Counted from the first letter of the stretch, positions 37,476 through 48,214 are shown. The stretch is 64,000 nt of DNA from Oasisia sp. SBJ-2009 (GCA_964017155.1 OZ024857.1:591201-655200), one strand, 5' to 3'. Made by a program: numbers and translations. The notes: generated by a model not told the origin, from the letters alone.

Positions 37476-38513
37476 CTTAAATAAATTTACGGAGACATTA
37501 TTTTTAAAACATTATGTTTGCATTCTCAAAGCTACAGCACAATGGAATAAATGAAATTTCCTAGACATTTTTGAAATATTTTCTAAACAGGTCATTATCT
37601 AACAATACATTGGTAACAGTTTGTTTACCTACACATATACATGTTCTATATTGAAACACACACACACACACATATATATATATTAAAATAGTCCAGTTGC
37701 ATAGACAGGAGGACTGTACAAAGTGAAAAGCTATATATATATTAACTAGAAGCAAATTACTATAATGTCATGTACGTAATACTTAATGAAGCCATTCAGG
37801 GAATACAGACGAAGTCTGGTCCAACTTGTTAGCTCTACAAATTCAAAAATTCACCTGCAATTGTAACAGTGCACAATATATATACTATTAATTCAGCGTT
37901 ATACATAACATATGGAAGAAAGATAAAATTGTATGTAAATAACCTCTATGTTTGGTAATGACAAAACTGGTTCTGTACATAACGGAACAGGTGTTTTAAA
38001 GGTTTAATACGGTTACCAAATGCCATATGATTTGTCTTCCATATATTTAGAGACTGACCCACTTTATTGCGCAACATACATACGTAATTTATCTACCTAC
38101 CTAAATCACTGTTGCTGTATAAACACATTGGTATCGTTCGCAAATCAGATGAATTTCAATGTATTTGAACCATTACAAATATAATTTATCTTAAAAAATA
38201 CGTTACACCCGAAATAGATAATTGCGAAACACATTTGTTTTTGGATATATCTGAGAGACAATAAATGGTTATCGCGGTGAAGAGATTATCTACAGTTTAT
38301 CTTGTAATTGATAATGTATTGATGAGCAACACCACTAAAAAAGAAATAGCTTGCATATTTGTGACAGTATGCATTTTTGCGTGTCCTAAGCATGATAACA
38401 TTATATAATTATGTATTTATATTTAAAAAGGTGAAATTATACATATAATGGCACTATAATATTGTTACTGTTGTCCACCAAAGTCCACCATGTTCCATCG
38501 GGTGCGTGTTACT
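37476..38513. other. AT-rich stretch, nothing recognised; possible 3' flank of the minus-strand gene
   Basis: Apart from the short CA/TA repeat I see no exon or repeat family. AATAAA on the minus strand (TTTATT at about 38062) could be a polyadenylation signal ~670 bp beyond the stop at 38730. That assignment is speculative. Confidence 0.35.
37656..37684. repeat. Short (CA)n(TA)n microsatellite
   Basis: ACACACAC passes directly into TATATATA over 29 bp. Confidence 0.9.
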
Positions 38514-38515
38514 TA

Positions 38516-38729
38516 TGTGATGACGTCACAGCGTGGCTGGTTGTAAGTCACGATAAAAGTAGTGATTCTACAGAGTCGGCATTGGTTATTGCTGTCAACG
38601 TATTGTTGTTCCTGTCATGACGTGGACAGTTACTGACGGCAGGTTGTGAGTCACGGTATAAGCGCTGCGTCACCAGAGTCTGCTGTGTTAACTGTGTCAA
38701 TGTCACGTGAATGTGCTCATGTGATAACG
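38516..38729 (-). pseudogene. Two decayed tandem copies of the last exon's 3' part
   Basis: On the minus strand, the end of the last exon (the CTATAGAATAAGCAC...ATCGTGACCTACAACCAGCC region) recurs twice downstream at ~105-bp spacing. The copies read CGCTTATACCGTGACTCACAACCTGCC and ACTTTTATCGTGACTTACAACCAGCC. The copies have lost the reading frame (landmarks LTQLTQQ and LTAITNAD mirror LTAVNKAG). Tandem duplication of an exon end followed by decay explains them. Confidence 0.65.
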
Positions 38730-38911
38730 TCACACAGTTCCTGACGGCTGGTTGTAGGTCACGATGTAAGTGCTTATTCTATAGAGGCCGGCTTTATTGA
38801 CCGCCGTCAAGGTCACGTAGTGGTGTTTCGTGTGGTCCACTCCAGTGATCCTCAGTGTTGTCCTTTCTGTCTCCAGTCCGGTCAGTACATCGATCCCACC
38901 TCGTGTTGTCC
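38730..38911 (-). CDS. Exon o, last recognisable exon with stop (residues ~1147-1206)
   Basis: The acceptor is TTTTGGTGTTTCAG|GGAC, phase 1. It encodes GGIDVLTGLETERTTLRITG, then VTLTAVNKAGLYR and a decayed linker (TYNQPSGTV) before a stop at 38730-38732. The stop falls where the next module would start. Either this is the true C terminus or the gene is truncated here; the decayed duplicates that follow favour loss of downstream modules. Confidence 0.75.
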
Positions 38912-39275
38912 CTGAAACACCAAAACAAACAACCTTTGTAGAGATGTCATCAAGGCTTTGACGTGATGAATTTATGCTTAGATTACACCGAACAGTGAAG
39001 TATTTGTTATAATGTTGGCGATGACATTGCACAATAAAATTAATCATGTTTTCATTGGAATAGATATGAATAATATTAAGAGGATGCATTCATTTACACT
39101 GCTGGACTTATAAAGCGGATTTCCGATACTCATTTAGTTATTAGGATTCGTACCATCACCGTTTTATGCATATTACAAAACTGAGGATGGACATTTAGCA
39201 TTTGTTTATCTACATGCCAGCAAATGTTAAATGTCTTATGACTTTACACTAGAAAGCAAATAATTGATGAACTAC

Positions 39276-39377
39276 CTATGTTGACTTCATAGAAGAGAGA
39301 AGAATTGCTGAGAAAGACGCCTGTCCAGTCCAGGTCGAGTATCCACTGCTTCGGCCAATGGCTTCTGACTGATGCAT
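39276..39377 (-). CDS. Exon n (residues ~1112-1147), FN3-like front
   Basis: The acceptor is CTGGTGTTTTACAG|ATG and the donor is AACATAG|GTAGTTC, both phase 1. It encodes ASVRSHWPKQWILDLDWTGV and FYEVNIG, a module core. Confidence 0.8.
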   Translation of the reverse strand: MHQSEAIGRSSGYSTWTGQASFSAILLSSMKST

Positions 39378-39489
39378 CTGTAAAACACCAGTACGAAGTA
39401 CTAAGACATTTATATAAATTGTACAATCACATAATAACTGCGAGTACTTTCCGTACACAATATGTTTGTGTGTGTGCGTACGTATGTAC

Positions 39490-39490
<1 letters not shown>

Positions 39491-39554
<64 letters not shown>
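39491..39554. repeat. (TA)n microsatellite in intron
   Basis: About 31 TA dinucleotides in a row, between exons m and n. Confidence 0.97.
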
Positions 39555-39558
<4 letters not shown>

Positions 39559-39928
39559 AAGAGTGTCCGTCGGGTAAACATTATATGACACCCATGAAAC
39601 GCATTACCCTATGAAACAAAACACAGTTTGACCTAGATAGAAAATATGTGACACTAACTCTTTTTTGATGCTGGAATCAAGGAACAGTGATGCCTATTCA
39701 CAACTGCTATCACTTCAGTAATAATAGAAAACTATGCATAGTGTAAACTAATTGACACTATGAGCATACTGCCTTATTTAGTAGGGCGTAATAATTACTA
39801 CTTTGTTTTGTAGGAATCTCGCATGCCGTTCCTTTCGGTTACTATTTACAATTCCTAATAATTAAATTATTTTGTACAATATTATCAACGAATAAGAGCA
39901 CGTGTTGTAGGAGAATCATATCACTCAC

Positions 39929-40136
39929 TCTTTATGTGTGGAGTGTCCGTCTCGATGGTGAAGTTCCTGCTGATGACGTCACTCCTCCTGCCGGCGTGAT
40001 TGGTCGCCCGCATCATCAGTGTGTAGGTGGTGTACGACTCCAGACCGAGGTCTTGTAGTTCGACGAACAGTTGGTTCGCAGACGTCAACCTTCTCCACGG
40101 CAGAACAGACTGGGCGGTCGCTCGTCTGATGCTCAC
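39929..40136 (-). CDS. Exon m (residues 1044-1112), FN3-like back half
   Basis: The donor AAAGA|GTGAGTG is phase 1. The acceptor is uncertain: TTGAAG|GTG at 40136 keeps phase 0 with exon l, whereas AATGAAAG|CG at 40150 does not fit the phase; neither has a good pyrimidine tract. The product includes YTTYTLMMRATNHAGRRSDV and an ETDTPHIK linker. Confidence 0.7.
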
Positions 40137-40263
40137 CTTCAAACGTGGCGCTTTCATTTGTTATAATTAATATAAATATATGTACAAATATATAATAAAC
40201 ACACGTGACTGAATATCTACGAACAAACTATACAGAAGCAAGCACACGCGAAATGATAATTTA

Positions 40264-40278
40264 TACACGAACACACAC

Positions 40279-40326
<48 letters not shown>

Positions 40327-40328
40327 CA

Positions 40329-40399
<71 letters not shown>

Positions 40400-40556
40400 A
40401 CAAAGACACACACAAACACGAAAAATAAAACACATACACGCACGCACCCACACACACATACCCACACACAGATACACACACGCGCACACAAACACACACA
40501 CACACACACACACCCATACACACACACATACATACACACACGCACACACACGCACG

Positions 40557-40599
<43 letters not shown>

Positions 40600-40619
40600 G
40601 CACGCACTCACACACACAC

Positions 40620-40665
<46 letters not shown>
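40264..40665. repeat. (CA)n compound microsatellite, ~400 bp
   Basis: Mostly ACACAC with interruptions (CGCACG, CATACA, AAACAC). It lies in the intron between exons l and m. The frames in it are low-complexity artefacts. Confidence 0.97.
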
Positions 40666-40680
40666 CAATCTACTTCTAAC

Positions 40681-41030
40681 CTGAATGCCGTTTAAACCCA
40701 CCTCGTAGCCCGCTATCCCGGACTTGTCCCGGACTCCCTCCCAGCCAAAAAACAGACGCTCTCTGTCCGATTGATGACTGTCACGTGCAGGAAAGTACGA
40801 CGCGGAACTCGAGATGACATTCAGCGTTGCCATGGTCACGTCAGGTGGTTCGGTCACCATGACAACGCCGCTGGAGACGAGTGTAGACTGGAGGCCGGCG
40901 TAGTTGAAGCAGCGGACGACGCTGAAGACAGTCTCGCCGTGACTGACGGATGCGTCCAGGGCGACTGACGCCGTCGACAGCGAAGTCGTCCTCGTGAACG
41001 GCTGAGCCTCCTGAGAGCCCGGGCTCTTGC
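40681..41030 (-). CDS. Exon l (residues ~927-1043), FN3-like back and next front
   Basis: The acceptor is CGCCTGTTACAG|GCAAG (phase 1) and the donor is ATTCAG|GTTAGAA (phase 0). It includes VFSVVRCFNYAGLQSTLVSS and LFFGWEGVRDKSGIAGYEVG, the end of one module and the core of the next. A ~400-bp CA repeat begins ~15 bp after the donor. Confidence 0.83.
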
Positions 41031-41434
41031 CTGTAACAGGCGCATGTTTCATACATAGTGTAACTAAACAAAGTATGGTGCAAATATGTGAACAAAGTAT
41101 ACCCACACATGATTACGCCATGTCTATAAATGTTGATGCAGTAACACAAACATGTTGCTATACGAACATTTAAGCAGCACAGTTCCCATTCTTTAAAGGG
41201 AGTCTACTAGGCAAATATATATAACGCAAATATTAGGGTATATATCCACAAGAGCCAGAGCAACTAATGGTGAATTATAATGCGTTTTTTATTCAGTCAC
41301 TCTGCCCATAACGCCGTTCGCACAATCTCAAAATATCTTCAGTCTGAGTGAACGAGGTTATTCTATACTGGAGTATATCGATGGATTGAGGGTATGAAAT
41401 TCGAAGCGCTAAATCCCATCAGTTATGTCCTTAC

Positions 41435-41543
41435 CTATAGCCCACTCACAGTACTTGACACCACTTTCTGGGTCTTTCACGGACCACTTAATCTCCAGAG
41501 TGCGTGACGTCTGATAGGACACGTCTTTTCCACTGTCGCCGTC
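41435..41543 (-). CDS. Exon k (residues 891-927), FN3-like front
   Basis: The acceptor is TGTTACTTGTAG|GAC (phase 0) and the donor is GCTATAG|GTAAGGA (phase 1). It encodes a DG.SG.DVSYQTS start, LEIKWSVKDPESGVKYC and EWAIG, matching the module consensus. Confidence 0.85.
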
Positions 41544-41918
41544 CTACAAGTAACAAATATAGGTCAAACTCCCAGGTTACTACGCTGGTCTTTTTAATAC
41601 GGCTGCTGCCCTGGTCTGTTCTTTTGAAGAAACAGTTGAAACAATATCTTTACGCCTATCCGGATAATGTATTTAGTCGTTTAGGTTTAACATTAGACGA
41701 ACGGATGCGTTCGGTAATTTCCTTTAGGAAAGTGCATACGTTGGCTGTGCAATGGTAAGTTTCAAGGAGGTACACAGGATCGTGAAAAAATGTGATTGGA
41801 CATGCAGTATATGCCATGCTGTAGACATGTCGTGTTTCAAGGATATTCTTACCGAATTATCTATTAATTGGTTTGTGTTTATTTTCAAATAACTGTTACT
41901 AGTTACTGTTACACTCAC

Positions 41919-42109
41919 GACCAGACAACAGAGTTGAGGCGCAGTGAGGTCAACTGTCCGTGGGTCAGAGTAGATGGCCGTCGTCAGTCCGGCAGCGTTC
42001 CCAGCCACCACGGTCACGTGCAGCTCTGTCCCATGCTGCACCAGGAGGGCGTCTGCGCGTGCGTGTGTCTGCCGACCGACAGACCGGAAATTCTGTAGTT
42101 GAACGCCGC
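41919..42109 (-). CDS. Exon j (residues ~827-890), FN3-like back half and linker
   Basis: The acceptor is TTTTTGTGTTGCAG|GCGG (phase 1) and the donor is CTGGTC|GTGAGTG (phase 0). It encodes LHVTVVAGNAAGLTTAIYSD followed by a DLTAPQ linker. Confidence 0.83.
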
Positions 42110-42383
42110 CTGCAACACAAAAACAGGCGTCTTCTGTACATGTTATATTTGTCCGTACATAAACAATATGTACGACACGTATGTATGTTTCAACAACGAT
42201 TCATTTTATGTTTGGGTTTTTAAAAGGCAATGTTACATACTGAATTGTAGGCCAGATATGAAATGACCTGTACCAGCGGATACGTTACATGCATTTCATA
42301 TACAAGCCTGTCGCTTACACTACAATTTTATTCAATAAAAGAAATCATTGCAATGTAGGAATAACGTGTTTGACATGACTCAC

Positions 42384-43133
42384 CGCGCACTGTTCCGACG
42401 GCCCAGGAGTGGCCGGTCACGGGACTCTCCGGGTCCTCGACGTCCCACGCCGCCGACACGGCCGTATAGCTGCCCATCGACGTCACGTGCACGTGCATCG
42501 GCTGCACGTGCGAGTTGACCGGATCTCTCGGGTCAGAGGACGGACTGCGATGGCCAAGACCGACTTCTCGGACAACGACATTGTCCAGCAGGAACCCAGT
42601 CTTGTGGCCAACGGCGCCGATGGAAACGACCGACGACGAATCACTGGCTATGAAATAATACACATGTTTCTGCCACTTGCTAGAGGTCGCCACCTTCTGC
42701 TGGACAGCAAAAGCCGAGTGAAATCCCGGAAGTCGCACGAAGCCAAGTTGCTGGGAGTGGAAGCGACCGGTGTCCGGAGTGTGCACGTGGAAAGACACTC
42801 GATACTTCGCCTTCGTCTCCGTCGCAAATGTCTGCTTCACGTAGCCGCTGACAATATCGACAAACTGGCGTCCTTCGGGGGCAGTTGTTCCGTGACTGCT
42901 TGACGTCAGATAAACTGTCCCCAACCCTCTCCACTCCTTCGGAACAATCTTCCTGGCGACAGTTTGGAGTGTATCCTGTTCAAAAGACGGGTTCTTTATG
43001 AGGTTGTTTCCCAAGAGGAATCTATGAATAGAGCTGGGCGGCGTGGAGTCAGTGACAACTCCGTCTGAAGAGACTCCGGCTGATATGAATCCAGCGCCGT
43101 TGATCGCGTACACGGTAGAGTACAATCTCGTAC
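42384..43133 (-). CDS. Exon i (residues ~577-827), FN3-like end + DUF642/galactose-binding-like domain + FN3-like front
   Basis: This is the largest exon (750 bp). The acceptor is CTTGACTCCAG|GTACG and the donor is GTGCGCG|GTGAGTC, both phase 1. It begins with a module end (YSTVYAINGAGF, SSDGVVTDSTPP). Residues ~605-770 are different: NNLIKNPSFEQ, EGRQFVDIVSGYVKQTF, KYRVSFHV and GFLLDNVVVREV are the landmarks of DUF642/carbohydrate-binding beta-sandwich domains (N-x-SFE start, V.Q.F...Y.VSF middle, LDNV end). A new module then starts (AVSAAWDVEDPESPVTGHSW). The domain call is by pattern, not by search. Confidence 0.85.
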
Positions 43134-43139
43134 CTGGAG

Positions 43140-43192
43140 TCAAGGCATAACATAGTATAACATAACATATCATAACATAGCATATCATAGGA
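43140..43192. repeat. CATAACATAG-like short tandem repeat at an acceptor
   Basis: Five or six imperfect copies of a CATAACATA unit lie directly upstream (in gene sense) of the exon i acceptor, in place of a normal pyrimidine tract. Confidence 0.7.
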
Positions 43193-43444
43193 CAAATAAT
43201 CCAACCGTGTTGTGTTAACACACAAGAAACATAAGGTATATCAGAATATTTATGTGTGTTTCTACTACAATAAATACAACTGCTTGTGGTTTTGACATTA
43301 GCTCATATTTTGTTTATTCTGAAACTCGATTTAAATATAGCATTAACGTGGAGCACATTTGTTATTTTCGTTAAATTTGTCCTTATACAAATATAGAATA
43401 AACCACAAATAAGATAGATTATATACAACGAATACACGTCGTAC

Positions 43445-43688
43445 CCGACGAGACAATAGACGAGAGTTCAGCGGTACTTCTCGTGTGCAGGCCGACATCC
43501 CGACACGTGACCACGTCCTGTTTCCCTGGAGCAGTTCCAACGCACCAGTCGTAGTGGTCAATGTACGACTCGTCGTCACTGAAGCCACGCCACCACGCCG
43601 ACACTGTCCGGTTGTCGGAGCTGTAGTCGTGGTCAGAGAGACCGCGGCCGTCCCAAACATGGCCGGTCACTGGCGGTGTTGTGTCCAC
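43445..43688 (-). CDS. Exon h (residues 496-577), FN3-like module front
   Basis: The acceptor is ACATGTCGAG|GTG (poor pyrimidine tract, phase 0) and the donor is TCGTCGG|GTACGAC (phase 1). It starts VDTTPPVTGHVWDGRGLSDH and includes WWRGFSDDESYIDHYDWCVG, a textbook example of the module core used throughout this gene. Confidence 0.85.
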
Positions 43689-44051
43689 CTCGACATGTAT
43701 TTGTTAATTATTAACTGGGTTCTGGTTATATACATTCGAGTGATTTGTCTGTGGGTTAATTCAGACCGTAGATATTGTGAGAAAATGTATCGATCTTTAC
43801 AAAATCACAGACGGTGAACTAATAAGGTGTATTTCACAAATGTTTTATTATTTAATATGGACTACGTGTTTACTTAAACGTGACCTACTATTTGGAGGCA
43901 CATTTCGTAATTAGAAACGCTTCGCAGTTGATAACATGATTGTTCGCAGTATACTATTTATGCCTATAGTTTCAGTGCCTATGCCTTATTATCGACATTG
44001 GATTTAACCTTAAATACGTGATTCTGTATTAATCGCGTCTAGAAAACATAC

Positions 44052-44485
44052 CTTGAATCCATCGGAATACGCCGCCCTGAACAGACCAGCTTCATTGAAA
44101 GCGATCACCGTACTAAAGTACATATCGCTTGAGTCCATCGTAAGTCCACGTAAACAAGTCTGTGTGACGTTCGACATCAACGTTTCCTCGGCCAAGTCCC
44201 GGCCACCGAGGGTCTTACTGACGGACACTACATAATGAGAAAGTCCAGCGTGAGAATCCCTGAAGACGCCTTGCCACGACAGCGTCACGTTTGACGTTGA
44301 CGTGATGAAGTCTACGTCACCACGTGTCGTGCCGTTACGTAGTTCCGTCACTTTTTTAGCACGAGAAAGCTCTGGCGGTGTCTTGTCGGTCTGTACGCCG
44401 TCGGTGGTGTACACGGCGTACGAGATGGCGTCGTACCACACTCGCACGTACACCTTGTAGCGCTTGTGGGGCTCAAGAATCGCGT
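44052..44485 (-). CDS. Exon g (residues ~351-495), one and a half FN3-like modules
   Basis: The acceptor is TTTGTCTCGTAG|ACG (phase 1) and the donor is TTCAAG|GTATGTT (phase 0). It encodes HKRYKVYVRVWYDAISYAVY and TTDGVQTDKTPPELS (linker), then SNVTLSWQGVFRDSHAGLSHY and FSTVIAFNEAGLFRAAYSDG. This is the clearest full module. It has several N-glycosylation-type NXT/S sites (RNGTT, TSNVT, MSNVT). Confidence 0.85.
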
Positions 44486-44637
44486 CTACGAGACAAATAT
44501 TTTTAGATAGATATATTTGTTTATTTACCTAATCTATTTATTGGTAAGATTGTATCGTCAACAGTAAACATTTAACTTACTAGTTTTACTGCTGTGGTCG
44601 TCTTATGATAGAGTCAAAACGACTGTGGTCTGTTTAT

Positions 44638-44928
44638 GGAAGGTGAACAAGAAGAACACGAAGAAAAGGTAGAACAAGAGAACAAGAAAACAAGTAGAAC
44701 AAGAAAACAAGGAGAACAAGAAAACAAGGAGAAAAAGAAGAACAATGAGAACAAGAATAAAAAGAAAAACAAGGAGATCAAGAAAAGCAATGAGGACAAG
44801 AAAAAAGGAAAAACAGCAAAAACAAGGAGAACAATGATAACAAGACAAAGACGGAAAACAAGAAGAAAAAGAACAAGAATAAAAATAACAAGAAGAACAC
44901 TAAGAAGGAGAAGAGAACACAAATAATG
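44638..44928. repeat. Polypurine-like AGAACAAGA repeat, ~290 bp
   Basis: The plus strand is almost only A, G and occasional C in degenerate AACAAGAAGA units, so the gene's sense strand is a CT-rich tract. It lies in the intron between exons f and g. The hydrophobic reading frames on its complement are by-products. Confidence 0.9.
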
Positions 44929-45021
44929 ACTAGTATCTCCGTCACTGTGAAATTGTATGCACAAGTGCTATCACGCACGCTTGAACACGTGTGCACAGAA
45001 CACACGACCATGCAAACGTGA

Positions 45022-45117
45022 ATACACACACGCATGCACGCACACGCACACGCAAACACACACGCACACATACACACACACGCACACACACGCAAACACA
45101 CACGTACACGCACACGG

Positions 45118-45214
<97 letters not shown>

Positions 45215-45224
45215 CACACACACA
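45022..45224. repeat. (CA)n compound microsatellite, ~200 bp
   Basis: ACACAC with CGCACG interruptions. It ends 12 bp before the donor of exon f. Confidence 0.96.
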
Positions 45225-45236
45225 TTCGCAACTTAC

Positions 45237-45515
45237 CCGGGTTCTTGGAGCTGCCTGTTGTGTAGATTGCCATGTTGCGTTGTCCTGTTGCTCTCCACAA
45301 CGGTTCCTTGAGCAAATCGAGGAGACCCCCGCCCATCGACTGTCCCTGCTCACCCACACTCCACTCGCAACTCTCAGGGGCTTTGCCCGACGTGTCGGTT
45401 GTCCGCCAGGTGGCAGCAAGGGTGCATTGCGATCGAGTGAAGTCGAGGTCCAATGTATTCGTGTCCGGATTGGCGGAGTAATTATCGATATCGTAAACGG
45501 ACAGACGCCGGAAAC
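45237..45515 (-). CDS. Exon f (residues ~258-351), linker and FN3-like front half
   Basis: The acceptor is either AAACCAG|GTTTCC (45515) or TACTTTATAG|ACAAACC (45524). Both are phase 1 and keep the frame; the second has the better pyrimidine tract and adds three residues. The donor is CCCGG|GTAAGTT, phase 1. It contains CTLAATWRTTDTSGKAPES and CEWSVGEQG, matching the W..W.VG core. Confidence 0.78.
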
Positions 45516-45915
45516 CTGGTTTGTCTATAAAGTAAGTATCGCACAAACTCCTACTTTAATATTGTACTTTAGTACGTTTATAGCAGTATATGACAACAGC
45601 AGGACTAACGAATTATTCCATTATATGTTACAATGCAGAATGTATTTATTTATGTAGTATTTTGTATATGTATTGCATGTGTGACGAAAACACGTTTATG
45701 GGGACGTATTGATACATAACACAGTTTTTATTTACGAAACTGATGACGTCAAATTGTGGTTGTAGTTTAAATCATACTAATTATGTAAAAAAAATTATTA
45801 TATAAGGTTGTAATAATTGTTGTTTTAGTGTGTACGCTAATAACTGTCCATAAGTTACAAAACACCTGTCTACGTTACGTTGTGACGTGGCATGACGTCA
45901 CACTCATCGTCTCAC

Positions 45916-46093
45916 CCTTGATGTCGACACAGCCGCCCGTTGACGCACACGTGAGTTGTCCGTGCGGGGCGCAGGTGCAGTGTCCCTCGCAGGTGACGGG
46001 CTGACACCGTCGCACCAAGGCGAGCGTGCCGGCCGCAGACTGCGACGGCACGGCCGTGAAGGTGCCGTGGAGACGACTGCTCACGAGACCCAC
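45916..46093 (-). CDS. Exon e (residues 199-258), end of module plus Cys-rich segment
   Basis: The acceptor is TATTTGTCTCAG|GTG (phase 0) and the donor is ATCAAGG|GTGAGAC (phase 1). It starts VGLVSSRLHGTFTAV and then has seven cysteines in a short stretch (RRCQPVTCEGHCTCAPHGQL, CASTGGCVDIK), a compact disulphide-rich unit of unclear family, faintly like a VWC or EGF fragment. Codon use is GC-rich compared with the flanks. Confidence 0.8.
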
Positions 46094-46222
46094 CTGAGAC
46101 AAATAGAGACATGTATACTGTTCATGAGACCCACCTGAGACAAACATAAACTTGATGGTATCTCGAGAGACCCACAGTAGACAGCCATAGACTTGACACC
46201 TGCTCACGATACCCACCTGTTG
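46094..46222 (-). repeat. 41-bp tandem repeat of the exon e acceptor (four copies with the real one)
   Basis: Copies start near 46081, 46122, 46161 and 46203 on the plus strand with a core of GAGACCCACCTGAGACAAA. In gene sense each is a pyrimidine-CTCAG|GTGGGTCTC acceptor-like junction. The first copy is the real exon border; the second still reads as an acceptor but would shift the frame, because 41 is not a multiple of three. Confidence 0.75.
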
Positions 46223-46510
46223 ATATTGACGTGTATTCTAAGATATTGACTATCCACCTAAATATAACACAGAAACATATAACTACTTGATTCAATAAAT
46301 AGCGGTAATTACTAGTCAGTCGTAAACGATTGCCAAAAAGGTATTATCAGTGTTCATGGAATTAAGTTATTAATATCCTAATGTTCAACTAGTCTCGAAT
46401 GGACCACGTTAAACACTACTCCGTCACACGCCCTACGTCACTCGTTGTGGTTCCCTGGGGACGCGTCATCGCGAGTTAATGAAGACGGTAATTTAATATG
46501 TCATTATGGC

Positions 46511-46614
<104 letters not shown>

Positions 46615-46634
46615 ATTATTATGACAATAATCAC

Positions 46635-46778
46635 CTTGTTCTCAGCCCAAACTGATATGTATATTTGTTGGTTTTGTTGAATGCTTGACGTAGTGGACAA
46701 TTCCAGTTTTTGAACGAAGCCTTCGTCTCTGTGTGGGTCGTCCCTGGTGTGTGCAACCACAAGAGGCTTGTCTGCCGG
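46635..46778 (-). CDS. Exon d (residues 151-198), FN3-like back half
   Basis: The acceptor is TGTCCACTTGCAG|CCG and the donor is AACAAG|GTGATT (weak but in phase 0). It encodes 48 residues ending QQIYISVWAENK. A long TA repeat starts ~20 bp into the following intron. Confidence 0.7.
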
Positions 46779-47268
46779 CTGCAAGTGGACAATATGAGCA
46801 ATCTTTAATGTACTCATTCTGAGGACACCAACATTTATGTTGCTAACAAATCATCGCTGATTACCAACAAGAAACACCTCCAAATATAGCGTGAACATAC
46901 TATCTTCAAACGGAATTAGATCAAAGTGACAATGTCAAAATGATCTGTTTATCTCCAGTCTAATATAATTTATTTGACGTACGGCATAAACAACTGCTGG
47001 TATATTAGTTGTAATGATTTTTCTGTTTATTATTTAACGCGCTAAGCTAGTTAAATAACAATGTAGCAGGGGATTCTCAATTACATGTTTAACGAATCGC
47101 CTGTACTGTACAACTTGATAGATCTTGTCTGTTACTGCGACATTACATACTTCACTACATGACACCGGACAAGATATCATAATAGCCGATGGTATCTTCT
47201 ACATTTTGAAGGATTCCCACGTTTACAGCTACATAGCAATGTTCGGTAGTCCAACACTGAGTACAGAC

Positions 47269-47469
47269 CAAGAGATCAGAAGAGCCCATCTTCCGTCCGA
47301 CTGTCAGGTAGTAGGAGGTGACAGGGCAGTGAGCGTCCGAGAAGCCGAGCCACGCGAGTCGTATTGTCCTGTCGTCATACGTCATCCAGCCAGCTCGGTG
47401 TCTCGTCAGTGCCGCGCTGTGCTCTGTCTCGACGGCGAAGGCGCCTGTCACTGGCGCAGTGCAGTCAAT
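47269..47469 (-). CDS. Exon c (residues 84-150), FN3-like front half
   Basis: The acceptor is GTCTTGAACAG|ATT, phase 0. It begins IDCTAPVTGAF, the D.TAP.TG linker that follows SEGIL of exon b, and includes IRLAWLGFSDAHCPVTSYYL and TVGRKMG. The donor is less sure: TTG|GTCTGT keeps phase 0 and the frame. Confidence 0.7.
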
Positions 47470-47667
47470 CTGTTCAAGACAACAATGGTGACTTTGCATA
47501 TTCACATGGAATTGATGACGCTTGCCATACGTATACAAAGAGACAGCTACTTATTGATAAAGAATACACGTCAGTGAGTCCGGATCACGCATAGTTTCGA
47601 AGATCATTGCCTGTTGAACAAATTCCAATTGATATGTGTGAATTTAGCTAATTAACACAACTACAGA

Positions 47668-48029
47668 CGGGCGGGCTGGCGGCGGACGGACGGGCGGGCG
47701 GGCGGGCGGTCGGGCGGGCGGGCGGGCGGGCGGGCGGGCGGGCGGGCGGGCGGGCGGGCGGGCGGGCGGGCGGGCGGGCGGGCGGGCGGGCGGGCGGGCG
47801 GGCGGGCGGGCGGGCTGGCGGGCTGGCGGGCTGGCGGGCTGGCGGGCTGCCGGGCTGCCGGGCTGCCGGGTTGGCGGGCTGGCGGGCTGGCGGGCGGGCG
47901 GGCGGGCGGGCGGGCGGGCGGGCGGGCGGGCGGGCGGGCGGGCGGGCGGGCGGGTGGGCGGGCGGGCGGGTGGGCGGGCGGGTGGGCGGGCGGGCGGGCG
48001 GGCGGGCGGGCGGGCGGGCGGGCGGGCGG
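47668..48029. repeat. (GGGC)n tetranucleotide repeat, ~360 bp, G-quadruplex-prone
   Basis: Nearly pure GGGC units on the plus strand, with a patch of GGCT and GCCG variants around 47812-47892 and a few GGTG variants near 47955-47985. It lies in the intron between exons b and c, ~57 bp from the exon b donor. Runs of GGG every four bases satisfy the standard quadruplex pattern on the template strand; the RNA would carry CCC runs. Confidence 0.96.
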
Positions 48030-48085
48030 AACTACATAGATAGACAGGAAGACATAGGCAGACATATAGTGAACATTTGTCCTAC

Positions 48086-48214
48086 CAAGATGCCTTCACT
48101 GACGGACGTTGTGCAGAGTCTGGCGCCGTTGCAGGCGATCACCTTGGCGTAGTAAATCTCTCCGTCCGCCAAACTCACGTTGCTGAACGTGTACTCCTGC
48201 ACGTCTCCGTACAA
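48086..48214 (-). CDS. Exon b (residues 41-83), FN3-like back half
   Basis: The acceptor is CTCCACTTTCAG|TTG and the donor is ATCTTG|GTAGGAC, phase 0/0. It encodes LYGDVQEYTFSNVSLADGEI, then YYAKVIACNGARLC and SEGIL. The V.A.N.A pattern completes the module begun in exon a. Confidence 0.8.

Noticed and set aside
44603..44964. Hydrophobic minus-strand frames that look like a membrane protein
   Set aside because: They are the translation of the complement of the AGAACAAGA repeat (CT-rich codons for F, L, S and V).
40205..45265. Frames rich in H/T or C/V over CA repeats
   Set aside because: They are direct translations of dinucleotide repeats.
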